Positions 17,333-25,331 of a stretch of 64,000 nucleotides of DNA are shown here, one piece after another. Positions within the stretch are counted from its first letter, which is position 1, and every line of letters begins with the position of its first letter. Made by a program: the position numbers and the translations under genes. The stretch lies in NCBI GenBank assembly GCA_022822405.1, contig JAJEBT010000212.1, positions 25,361-89,360 on the forward strand, in the 5' to 3' direction. Source of the stretch: Alphaproteobacteria bacterium (lineage in GTDB: Bacteria > Pseudomonadota > Alphaproteobacteria > MPNO01 > UBA830). The notes under the pieces were generated by a model that was given only the letters and a program-made list of their open reading frames with translations, was not told where the DNA came from and ran no database searches.

Positions 17333-18432
17333 GAGCCTACCCGGAGCGTGCTGAACCCCGCCTCCTGGGCCTCGATGCGCTGGCTGGCGCGGACGCTCCG
17401 GACCGTCGCCGACGATGCCGAAACGGTGCCCGCGGTGACGGTGCGGGCGGTGACGCCGGTGCTCTGGAGAGACGCGACCGTGGCGCTTCCGGAGGCGATC
17501 GCGCCGGCGGCGCCGATCGATGCCGCCGTCACCGCGCCGGTGGCGGTTATCGAAGCCGCCCGCACGTCTCCGGTAGCTGTGAGCGAAGCGCTTTCGACGG
17601 CCCCCGCGAACCGCGCGGCCCCCGCCCGCACTTCGCCCGCGATCGCGGCCGCGCCGGAGGTGCGCACCGCCTGTCCGACGATGAGGTCGCCGGTGACCGA
17701 GATGTCGCCGCCGATCTCGAGGTCGCCCGAGACCGCGAGGCTCCGGGTCTCGAATGCAGCAGCGTTGTTGATGTCGTGGCCGCCCATGTCGAGATCGGTT
17801 TCCATGCGGTTGGCCTCGGGAAAACCCGCGACCGGGACGCGGTAGAGCTGGCTGCCATAGACAGAGCCATGGTCGAAGCGGCGGAGAACCGCGAGGGCGC
17901 CCGCAGCCGGCGCGCCGGAGAAGACCGACTGGAAGCGCCGGATGTCGGCGCGGATCGCGGGACCGGCAAGGCGGGTCGGCGCGTCGGGCGCCACGAGACC
18001 GAGCCGGGCATCGCCACGGCTCTCGAGAAGGCCGGGCCAGGGGAGAGCGCCGTCGCCTGCGGGGACCGTTTCCGTGACGACGATGTCGAACGCGTCGCCG
18101 GCCGCAGCGTGTACCAGGATGCGATAGCCCCGTCCGAGCGCGTCGATGTCGGCGAATCCGTCGGCGAGCGCGCCCGCCGTTCGAAGGTCCGCCAGCGTCA
18201 ACTCGAACGGCGCCGACCGGGCGCGGGCCAGGAGGTCCGGGAACTCGGCCGAGGCATAGCTTTTCACTGCCGCGGCGAGGGCAAGAACCTGGGTCGCGGC
18301 CAGCCGGGCGCGCCTGTCCTGGGTCCGTGACTCGAAGAACGCGGCTGCTGCGAGGACCATCATGCCGAGAAGGCCGAGGGCGAGCAGCGAGCCGAAGAGG
18401 CCGAGGCCGCGGCGGTGCCGCACCCTCAGCAT
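17317..18432 (-). CDS. pilV: PilV-like minor pilin/tip adhesin (copy 2)
   Basis: A 371-residue prepilin-like protein. The N-terminus RRGLGLFGSLLALGLLGMM is a class IVb prepilin leader and helix, with Gly rather than Glu at mature position 5. Residues ~195-210 have NRMETDLDMGGHDINNAAAF, a PilV signature, and the remaining ~160 residues are Ala/Thr/Ser/Gly-rich short repeats (such as SVTGDLIVGQAV) that probably form a beta-helical stalk. It ends RVGSCTGC. PilV proteins sit at the thin-pilus tip and choose recipient cells. No shufflon repeats or rci recombinase gene is next to it. The ATG at 18432 has GGAAGG 8 nt upstream; a GTG at 18441 is the alternative. Confidence 0.72.
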   Translation of the reverse strand: MLRVRHRRGLGLFGSLLALGLLGMMVLAAAAFFESRTQDRRARLAATQVLALAAAVKSYASAEFPDLLARARSAPFELTLADLRTAGALADGFADIDALGRGYRILVHAAAGDAFDIVVTETVPAGDGALPWPGLLESRGDARLGLVAPDAPTRLAGPAIRADIRRFQSVFSGAPAAGALAVLRRFDHGSVYGSQLYRVPVAGFPEANRMETDLDMGGHDINNAAAFETRSLAVSGDLEIGGDISVTGDLIVGQAVRTSGAAAIAGEVRAGAARFAGAVESASLTATGDVRAASITATGAVTAASIGAAGAIASGSATVASLQSTGVTARTVTAGTVSASSATVRSVRASQRIEAQEAGFSTLRVGSCTGC

Positions 18433-19514
18433 CCGAAACACCTTCCGACGCGCATGGCGCCGTGGATCTCGGCATGCGGCCCGTAAATGCCCTGGAGGCT
18501 GGCGCTTCCGATGGAGAGGTCACCGGTCGAGGTCACGCTCTCCCCGTCGAGCCCGTCGACCGAGAGCGCGCCGGCAATCCCGGTGTCCGTCGACACCGCC
18601 AGCGTGGTTGCGGTGAGCGCTCCGGACGCCGCCATGGAGGCGGCTTCGAGCCGGCCCGTACTGCGGACGACACCCGCGCCGAGGGCGCCGGTGATGGCCT
18701 GGCCGACCACGAGCGCGCCAGTGACCGTGAGCCCCGAACTCGTGAGTTCGCCGGCGGCAAGCTCGGCCGCCGAAAGGTCCCGCGCCACGACGCTGCCCGA
18801 CACCTCCGCGGAGGCGGCCGTGGCGCCCGCCGACCGCGCCGATCGCGCCGTGGCCGTGCCGCCGGCCGTGACAGCCCGTCCGCCGGCATCGAGCCCGGTT
18901 TCCATGCGGTTGAGCCACGGGCGCCCCGGCTGCGGACGCCGATGGAGGACGCGGTCGTCGAGCCGCACGCCCGCATCGGCGGTCACGTAGGCTGCGTCGC
19001 GAAGCAGCGGCCGGCCAAGTATGGTGTCGATGGTCGGCCTGTGCGCCTCGATCGCCGATCCCGGCCGGTGGGGTGCCGCGAGTTCCTCCAGCCCGTTGGC
19101 GAGAGCGCCGTTCTGCATCGCGGCGGCGAGGCCGTCATCGTCTGGTTCGAGAACGCCGAAGGCCATGGCGACGCCGTTGCCGTCTGTCATGATACCGACG
19201 GTGACGGCCCCGCCGATCCCCGCCGGGCCGGGAAGGCCGGGCGCGACGGTCCCGAGGGCGCGGAGTTCGGCCGGCGAGACCACGAATCCGGGAGCGGTGG
19301 CAAGGCGCGCCGAGAAGTCCCGCTCCTGGCTCACCCTGTGCGCGGCGAGGAACCATGCGGCGAAGACGCCGCCCGCGGCCTGCGCGCGGGCTTCGCGCCC
19401 GGCCCGGTGTTCGGCCGCGTAATGGAACGACAGCGCGGTTCCCGCGAAGGCCGCGAGGAGAAGCACGGCCACCAGCGCTCCGGCACCGCGGCAATGTCGG
19501 CGGGTGCGCATCAT
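18426..19514 (-). CDS. PilV-like minor pilin/tip adhesin (copy 1)
   Basis: A 362-residue paralogue of the next gene. The N-terminus CRGAGALVAVLLLAAFAGTA looks like a divergent prepilin leader with a long hydrophobic helix. The middle has NRMETGLDAGG, matching NRMETDLDMGG of copy 2, and the C-terminal half consists of repeated SxxLTVTGALVVGQAI-like segments. It ends RVGRCFGC, the same RVGxCxGC motif as copy 2. The start overlaps pilS by 4 nt. Two PilV-type proteins in tandem could give a tip with two adhesins or alternative host specificities. Its leader lacks the conserved Phe, so processing by the prepilin peptidase is less certain. Confidence 0.62.
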   Translation of the reverse strand: MMRTRRHCRGAGALVAVLLLAAFAGTALSFHYAAEHRAGREARAQAAGGVFAAWFLAAHRVSQERDFSARLATAPGFVVSPAELRALGTVAPGLPGPAGIGGAVTVGIMTDGNGVAMAFGVLEPDDDGLAAAMQNGALANGLEELAAPHRPGSAIEAHRPTIDTILGRPLLRDAAYVTADAGVRLDDRVLHRRPQPGRPWLNRMETGLDAGGRAVTAGGTATARSARSAGATAASAEVSGSVVARDLSAAELAAGELTSSGLTVTGALVVGQAITGALGAGVVRSTGRLEAASMAASGALTATTLAVSTDTGIAGALSVDGLDGESVTSTGDLSIGSASLQGIYGPHAEIHGAMRVGRCFGC

Positions 19515-20092
19515 CCGAAGGTGAAGCCGATGTCGTTGGCGGCGTCGCCGTCATCGCAGTTGGCGGTGACCTGGGCGATGGTCACCGGTGCGTTGAGTGT
19601 CGTGCCGTTGATCGTCAGTGAGACGATCCCGGCGCGTGCGCGGCTGCGGCCGGCATAGGCGTCGCCCATCGCCGCGCACACCTCGTCGTCGATGTCCGCG
19701 AAGGTGATCCGGAACCGGTTGGTTGCCCCTCCGGGACCGCCGGTGATGGTCACCAGGCCGCCGAAGGCGTGGCGTATCCGGGTCACGCCGCCGGTCACGA
19801 CGCGGGCGTGGTCGGGTATGCCGCCGCGCCGGTCGACGGTCGGAATGAGATCGGCGGCGTTGCCGTAGCTCGGCGCTGCTGCATAGACCGATTCGACGTT
19901 CGCCCGGAGCGCGTTCAGGAGCGCGAGGCTCTCCGAGCGGTTGGCGGACTCGCGGGCCGAGTTGTAGATGCCGATGGCCCCGACGGTCACCACCGCGGCC
20001 AGCGTCAGCCCGAGGAGGACTCCGAACAGGCTGAAGCCGCGCCGATAGCGGCGCTGGCGAAATCGGGAAGCGGGCGGGATGACGTGTCTCAT
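19511..20092 (-). CDS. pilS: PilS-like major type IVb prepilin
   Basis: A 193-residue prepilin with a 20-residue basic leader ending RRG, then FSLFGVLLGLTLAAVVTVGA as the hydrophobic N-terminal helix. Cleavage after Gly is expected. Residue 5 of the mature form is Gly rather than the usual Glu. The globular part has two cysteines far apart (DDEVCAAMGD and VTANCDDGDA), a likely disulfide as in other type IV pilins. It is preceded by a strong AAGGAGA site 7 nt before ATG, in a short gap after pilR, consistent with high expression as the major pilin. Confidence 0.82.
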   Translation of the reverse strand: MRHVIPPASRFRQRRYRRGFSLFGVLLGLTLAAVVTVGAIGIYNSARESANRSESLALLNALRANVESVYAAAPSYGNAADLIPTVDRRGGIPDHARVVTGGVTRIRHAFGGLVTITGGPGGATNRFRITFADIDDEVCAAMGDAYAGRSRARAGIVSLTINGTTLNAPVTIAQVTANCDDGDAANDIGFTFG

Positions 20093-20108
20093 GGCTTGTC
20101 TCCTTGTG

Positions 20109-21161
20109 TCAGCGGCGTGCCGTGGCCTGCTCGAGGATGGAGAACATCGCGTCGATGCCGGCCGCCATGACCAGCGTCACCGCGATGAGGAGTGCTCCGT
20201 TCAGCGCCGCGGCGCGTGTCCTGAGCGTTGTCTCGGACCGCGCTATCCAGCGGTCGACGAAGCGTGAAAGCTTGCGTTCCCAGTTCCTGGTGCCGTCGAG
20301 CGCGGCGATCACGGGGATCAGCGCCGGATCCGGAAAGCCATGGCCGGCGAGCGCCATGCTCTCGCCGAGCCCGGCGCCGCGCGCCATGTGGGCCTGGATG
20401 CGGCCGATGCGGTGACGGACATAGGGTGACGTTGCGCGCTTGAGCTCCCCGAAGGCGCGTTCGTTGAGGTCGATCCCGGCGCGCAGGAACTCGAGAACGA
20501 CGAACAGGAAGGCCGAGCCGGTCAGCATGCGGTAGAGCGAGAACGGCGCCACCCGGTCGCAAAAGGCGCGGCCAGGGCCGGTCCAGGCCACGGTTGCCGC
20601 CGCCAGCAACGCGCCGAGCACGCCGCAGAGCGCGGCGAAGCGGAGCGGATTGGCATGGAGCCAGGTCGCGGAGGCGCGGAACAGGCGCGCGGCCGGACTC
20701 CAGCTCTCGGGCGGGCTCACGGTCTCGAGGACCGGTATGAAGTGCCCGCCCGCGGCCCACAGCAGCACGGTCACGCCGGCGGCCAGGACCAGCGGCATCG
20801 CCATCGCCTTCCACACTGCCGAGAGCTGGCGGTCGCGCAGCTCGGCGACCCTGGCCGCGGCCGCGAACAGCAGCGCGGCGTCTATGCGGCCGTAGGCGCG
20901 GAAGATCATCGCCTCGGCGGCCGGAACCCATCGGCCGGCAGTGTCGGCGAAGCGGTCGGCGAGGAGCGCGCGGCGCCAGTGCGCGAGAATCCGCGCGCGC
21001 ACGGCGTGTCCCTCGTCGCGCGCCGTCCGCGCCGCGATCTCGAGCGCGCGCTCGAGCGCGAAATCCGCCTCGAGGAGGTCCGCTATCAGGCGGTAGCAGT
21101 CGACCCGCGCCCTGCGTCCTAGCGCGATCGCGAGCCACGTCCTGCGCCAGAGCCCCGTCAT
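20109..21161 (-). CDS. pilR: PilR-like type IVB pilus inner-membrane platform protein (GspF family)
   Basis: A 350-residue protein with the GspF/PilC layout: a helical cytoplasmic domain, a first membrane segment near residues 120-140 (MPLVLAAGVTVLLWAAG), a second near 165-190 (LRFAALCGVLGALLAAATVA), a second helical domain (FLFVVLEFLRAGIDLNERAF), and a final membrane segment (LNGALLIAVTLVMAAGIDAM). It would anchor the pilus-assembly ATPase PilQ at the inner membrane. ATG overlaps the pilQ stop by 4 nt. PilR of R64 has the same size and position. Confidence 0.82.
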   Translation of the reverse strand: MTGLWRRTWLAIALGRRARVDCYRLIADLLEADFALERALEIAARTARDEGHAVRARILAHWRRALLADRFADTAGRWVPAAEAMIFRAYGRIDAALLFAAAARVAELRDRQLSAVWKAMAMPLVLAAGVTVLLWAAGGHFIPVLETVSPPESWSPAARLFRASATWLHANPLRFAALCGVLGALLAAATVAWTGPGRAFCDRVAPFSLYRMLTGSAFLFVVLEFLRAGIDLNERAFGELKRATSPYVRHRIGRIQAHMARGAGLGESMALAGHGFPDPALIPVIAALDGTRNWERKLSRFVDRWIARSETTLRTRAAALNGALLIAVTLVMAAGIDAMFSILEQATARR

Positions 21162-22759
21162 CGCGGATCCCCGCTGGGGACGCCGCCGTCCGGGCCACCG
21201 TCCGCGGTTTCGAGGTGCGCGCCCTTGAGCGCCGCGTCGAAGGGATCGGCGAGGCCGCCGGCGACAAGATCGCGGATCCGGTTGCCGATCGGCACACCGC
21301 CGAGGGTGCTCTGCCAGTACTCCCAGGCGCCGGCGGGGTCGCGGGCGCGGACGAACGAGAGATAGCCGGCGTCGGGCCGTATCATCTCGGCAACGGCGGT
21401 CTGGCGCTCGTAGCCGTTCCAGGCGCGGCGCGCGACGGCGCCGCGGTCCTCGCGGCTGCAGGCGGCGCAGCCCGCGGGGTTGCGGAACCGCACCGACGGC
21501 CACTGTTCGAGCCGCGCCGCGAGACGGGACGGCAGCGGCCGGCCGCCGGCCGGCGCCGTGAGCGCGCAAGCGCTGCAGAGGCGGGGGATCAGCGTCTGCT
21601 TCATCAAGAGCTTGATGTTGCCCGGCTTGCACACCTCCGCGGTTCCTACCCCCATGTCTAGCAGGCGGAACAGGATGGCGTTCGCCGAGTGGACGTGGAT
21701 CGTCGTCCACACCTGGTGGCCGGTGTCGATGAACTGAAGGACCTGGCGCGCGGCGTCGGCATCGCGGATCTCCGAGACCATGCCGCTCGCCGGATGGACG
21801 CGGCAGAAATGCATCAGCGCTTCCTTGAAGTGGCGGCCGCGCTCGTCGCCCGATCCGGTGGTCGGCACCGCGATCTGGAGGGCGCCGTCGATCGGGTATT
21901 CGACCGGATCCTCGATCGTCACCACGTTGAGCTGGCCGCCCATCTCGGCCATCTGCAGCATGAGGTTGGTCGCCAGCGTCGTCGACTTGCCGTCGCCGGC
22001 GGTGCCGCCGAGGAAGATGCCGCCATGGAGCGACATGCGGATCTCGGCGAACGTCGCGGCCTCGGCGGGCGACAGCCCGAGCTCCTCGAGCGTCATGCCG
22101 GGCCGGATCTGGTCGCGGTAGAACAGGCGCGCGAACAGGTGATCGCCATCGGGCTCGTGCGGGCCGCGCTGGCAGCGGAGCGCCGTGACGCCCGCGGGCA
22201 GGGGCACACGGCCGCCGGCGCGCACCGAGAATCCCTGGAAGGCGGCGCGCTGATAGCTGGTCTGGGCCGAACCCTCGTCCTTGCTGTGGAACAGGAAGCC
22301 GGTCATTTCTCGTCCCTGCTCGGCGGGAACGGGAGACGCCAGTTCGAGCTTGCGGTCGTTGACGATGCCGTGGATCCGGCAAATTCCGCCCGTGGTCTCG
22401 AACACGATGTCGCTCGCGCGCGCCGCAGCCGCCTCCCCGAGGAGGCGCCCGAGACGCCGGGCGATGGCGTCGTTCCCGCCCCCGGTAGCCCCGGCCGGCG
22501 ACCTGTTCCAGCAGGCGGCGATCTGCTCCGGCGTTGCCGTCTCCTCGGCGAGATGCTGGGCTATGGCGCCTTCCTCGCGGAGCGCGAGAAGCGTTGCGCG
22601 CAGACGGCCGTCGGCCTCGTAGCCTGGCGCGATCAGGCAGCGGCCGTCGGCGAACACGGCGCAGACCCGCCGGAAGCGTTCGTCCATCGCAGCCGCGCGT
22701 ACGGGGAGATCTGCTCCGCCGGACGCCGCGCCGGAGCCGTTGCGGGCGAGGAGTCTCAT
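21158..22759 (-). CDS. pilQ: PilQ-like pilus assembly ATPase (GspE family)
   Basis: A 533-residue GspE/PilB-type ATPase. Walker A is GGTAGDGKSTTLATN, followed by the Asp box VVTIEDPVEYPIDGA, Walker B region MVSEIRDADAARQ and His box TTIHVHSANAI. A zinc-binding pattern CSAC...CAAC occurs in the C-terminal third. These are the marks of the thin-pilus extension motor. The ATG at 22759 overlaps the pilP stop by 4 nt, so the longer open frame upstream (to 23248) is not used. All motifs look intact. Confidence 0.88.
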   Translation of the reverse strand: MRLLARNGSGAASGGADLPVRAAAMDERFRRVCAVFADGRCLIAPGYEADGRLRATLLALREEGAIAQHLAEETATPEQIAACWNRSPAGATGGGNDAIARRLGRLLGEAAAARASDIVFETTGGICRIHGIVNDRKLELASPVPAEQGREMTGFLFHSKDEGSAQTSYQRAAFQGFSVRAGGRVPLPAGVTALRCQRGPHEPDGDHLFARLFYRDQIRPGMTLEELGLSPAEAATFAEIRMSLHGGIFLGGTAGDGKSTTLATNLMLQMAEMGGQLNVVTIEDPVEYPIDGALQIAVPTTGSGDERGRHFKEALMHFCRVHPASGMVSEIRDADAARQVLQFIDTGHQVWTTIHVHSANAILFRLLDMGVGTAEVCKPGNIKLLMKQTLIPRLCSACALTAPAGGRPLPSRLAARLEQWPSVRFRNPAGCAACSREDRGAVARRAWNGYERQTAVAEMIRPDAGYLSFVRARDPAGAWEYWQSTLGGVPIGNRIRDLVAGGLADPFDAALKGAHLETADGGPDGGVPSGDPR

Positions 22760-23508
22760 GGCGTGCCCCGCCACGGCCGGTAGGGAAGGCGGGCCGCGCG
22801 CCTGCCGCCGGTGCGGACGCCGGGCGGACGCGCCCTGATCTCCTCGATCCGCGTCTTCCCGGGAAGCTCGTCGCCCTCGCGGACGAACCAGGTTTTCGCA
22901 CCATCGCTGATGCCGGCCTGGAGCCGGCCCGGGCTGCCGATGATCGAGAACCAGGCATAGGCGGGCGCGGCCGGGCGCGCGGCCGGCTTCGCCCGGGTGC
23001 CGGCCACGACATCGGTGTCTGCCCGGACCGGTGGAGCGGCCCGGGGGACGGGCCTCTTCGCCGGCGGCGGCGGCTCCGCGGCCCGGGCGGCCGACCGGAG
23101 CTCGGCCTCGAGACGGAGGATCTCGCCGATCACCTTCTGGCGGTCGCGGCACATCGCGAGGACCTCGCGCTCGATCGCGAGCGCGGAAACAGTGTCTGCC
23201 CGGCCCGCCGCCTCGGCAAACAGCGCGCCGAGAAGGTCGCGCGGACATTCGGGGAGCGTGGGCGCGCGGTTTTTCGCTTTTCGTGCGTTGTCGGGGGTCC
23301 GCGCCGGGCGCTCACGGAGAAGGCGCACGAGGGGGTTTTCGTGGCCGGCACCGGTCGCGGTCGGCAGGTCCCGGGCGCCCGACGCGGAGTCCGCGGACGT
23401 CTCCGGCGCTGCCGGGGCCAATGGCGGGTCTGCGGCTTGGGCCGCCGCCGTGATCGGTTCGGCGAGCAGCGCCGCCGCGCAGGCCGCGATGCGAAGGCCG
23501 GTCCTCAC
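22756..23508 (-). CDS. pilP: PilP-like pilus biogenesis protein
   Basis: A 250-residue secreted protein. The leader RIAACAAALLAEPITAAAQA is a signal peptide. A helical middle (LAIEREVLAMCRDRQKVIGE) is followed by a Pro/Ala linker and a compact C-terminal domain with AYAWFSIIGSPGRLQAGISD and WFVREGDELPGKTRIEEI, the SH3-like domain of PilP, which binds the secretin. The GTG start at 23508 overlaps the upstream stop (GTGA). Position between pilO and pilQ agrees with R64. Confidence 0.78.
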   Translation of the reverse strand: MRTGLRIAACAAALLAEPITAAAQAADPPLAPAAPETSADSASGARDLPTATGAGHENPLVRLLRERPARTPDNARKAKNRAPTLPECPRDLLGALFAEAAGRADTVSALAIEREVLAMCRDRQKVIGEILRLEAELRSAARAAEPPPPAKRPVPRAAPPVRADTDVVAGTRAKPAARPAAPAYAWFSIIGSPGRLQAGISDGAKTWFVREGDELPGKTRIEEIRARPPGVRTGGRRAARLPYRPWRGTP

Positions 23509-25331
23509 CGGGAGGCTCCCTGATCCGCGCTGGCGCCCTTGACGCGCGAAGCGCCGGGACCTGTCTGTGGCTGTCCGCCATCCGCGGAATCGAGCCAGCG
23601 CGCAGTCAGCCCGGCGACGAGTTCTACATAGATGGCGCAGGCAAGCACGTCCCGGCCGCCGCGGATCGCGGAGGCCGCAGCGTCAATCCGGGAACCGATC
23701 CACGTCCATTCCGCGGCGTCGGACCCGATGGCGGCCACGATCCGCGGCGCGATGTCGTAATACTGCCGCACCAGGCGGCGGCGCTCCGGCGTTTGCGCCA
23801 TGTAGCCGTCACGAAAACCGCGGAGCGCGGTCAACGTCGGCCCGTCATCGCCTTCCGAGCCCCTCATGTCGACGATCGCGGTGGTCAGGAAGCATCCACC
23901 GTCGCCATCGTCGCCACCATCATCGCCATCGTCACCTTCGCCGGGTTCCCCCGAGCCGTCCGTGGCCTCGTCTTCGTCCCCATGGTCCATGCCGTCATCG
24001 CCATCTTCTCCATGGTCGCCGCCGTCGTCGTTCTGTTCGTCGCCATCTCCGTCCTCTCCGTCGCCAGGCTCTTCGGGATTGGTGCTGGTCTCGTCATCAT
24101 CGGCGGTGTCGTCATCGCCGTTGTCCGGACCGTCAGTCCCGTCGTCGGCATCGTTTTCGTCCTGTTCCTCGGCGGGCTCCCCGGGATCGGTGTCTTCGTC
24201 TTCGTCATCGCCGTCGTCGACCGGAGGCAGGATCGGTACGCAGCCGGTGGCGTCGACAGTCCAGCCGCTCGCCGATACCCGTATCGTGGGCGAGTCGTCC
24301 CACGGCCACAGGGTCGAACGAGTGGTTACCGTCCGCGACAGTTCCTGTCGGCCGGCCTGTCCGGCCGGGCAGGGCAGGGACGCGGTCTCCTGGCGGTGGT
24401 TCACGGTGACCACCGGAACGGGCGTCTCCGGGACCGTACCGGTCCAGCAACTGCTCGAGACGAATTCGGGTGCGCCGAGCGTCGTGCCGTCCGCGGAGAC
24501 CGTCTTCAGCCGGCGCCATATCTCTTGGCCGGTCATCTCGCGGTCGTGCGGCGGGCCCTGCTGCCACCGACAGGCAAGTGTGTAGTGCTCCCATTCGGAA
24601 TAGTCGGCGCGGCAGTCGTCGACGAGGATCCGCCACGGCCCGTGCACCGGCCCGCCCACCGGATTGCCGCGCCCGTCATGCTCGCGCCGGACGGTACGGG
24701 TCATGGTCCGTCCGCCGCCGTGCCGGCCGGGAGGGCAGGGGGCCGCGCGCTCCTCGTGGCCGGTGCGCGCGCGGATGTCGAGAAACGGGTCCGGCACCGG
24801 CCCGGCAAGCGCGGCGCGCCCGGTGGGAAGCGGGCTGCCGAAGCGCGGTCCCGACAGGCAGGCGGGCAAGGTGACGGTGGCGCGGCCGATGGTCCCCCGC
24901 GCGCGGCCGGCCTCGAGCCAGTGGAGGCCGGCAAGGCGGTTGCCGCCGCCATCCCCGGCGAAGAGGTAGGGCGCGGCCTGAACCGCGCGGTGGTCGCGTC
25001 CCACACCCTTGAGTTCTGCTGGAGCGAGATAGACGAGAAGCATGTCGTCGCAGTAGCGCGCCTCGACGCCGCGCAGGGTCCACGATTGGAGCCAGCCGGT
25101 CACGGCCGGCGGGACGGCGCCGGACCACGAGGTGGCGGCGGTCGAATCGGTCAGGATGTGTGTCTCGAGGCGCCGGTAGGCGGCAATGACCGCCCTGGCA
25201 TGGGCCAGCGCCTCGATCTCGTCGATGCCCGCCTGCGCGCCCGCAGCCTCAGGCATGGCGGCGGCTGCGGCGAGGGCGAGGAACGCCGGACGGCGCTTCC
25301 GGCGCCTACCGGTCTTGCATTGCCGGGGCAT
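23505..25331 (-). CDS. Large acidic CFI-box protein in the pilus operon, unknown function
   Basis: A 608-residue secreted protein. After a signal peptide (AFLALAAAAAMPEAAGA) comes a ~340-residue Cys-containing region rich in Trp. Then about 120 residues are almost entirely Asp, Glu, Gly and Thr (residues roughly 385-505), a low-complexity acidic stalk that would bind calcium or stay unfolded. Next is GGCFLTTAIVDMRGSEGD, a CFI-box-CTERM signature, followed by LRGFRDGYM and VRQYYDIAPRIVAAI, typical of that C-terminal domain. The ATG at 25331 has AAGGAGA 8 nt upstream and overlaps pilO by 26 nt; the open frame extends further but has no such site. No R64 equivalent is known to me between pilO and pilP. 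It may be a surface protein displayed through the pilus machine. Confidence 0.62.
   Translation of the reverse strand: MPRQCKTGRRRKRRPAFLALAAAAAMPEAAGAQAGIDEIEALAHARAVIAAYRRLETHILTDSTAATSWSGAVPPAVTGWLQSWTLRGVEARYCDDMLLVYLAPAELKGVGRDHRAVQAAPYLFAGDGGGNRLAGLHWLEAGRARGTIGRATVTLPACLSGPRFGSPLPTGRAALAGPVPDPFLDIRARTGHEERAAPCPPGRHGGGRTMTRTVRREHDGRGNPVGGPVHGPWRILVDDCRADYSEWEHYTLACRWQQGPPHDREMTGQEIWRRLKTVSADGTTLGAPEFVSSSCWTGTVPETPVPVVTVNHRQETASLPCPAGQAGRQELSRTVTTRSTLWPWDDSPTIRVSASGWTVDATGCVPILPPVDDGDDEDEDTDPGEPAEEQDENDADDGTDGPDNGDDDTADDDETSTNPEEPGDGEDGDGDEQNDDGGDHGEDGDDGMDHGDEDEATDGSGEPGEGDDGDDGGDDGDGGCFLTTAIVDMRGSEGDDGPTLTALRGFRDGYMAQTPERRRLVRQYYDIAPRIVAAIGSDAAEWTWIGSRIDAAASAIRGGRDVLACAIYVELVAGLTARWLDSADGGQPQTGPGASRVKGASADQGASR

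Noticed and set aside
17317..19514. Shufflon with inverted repeats in pilV
   Set aside because: The two pilV-like genes are in the same orientation, no sfx-like inverted 19-bp repeats or rci gene were seen.
20089..21297. 402-codon minus-strand frame overlapping PilR
   Set aside because: The PilR frame has membrane helices, GspF motifs and ATGA coupling; this frame is an Arg-rich shadow.
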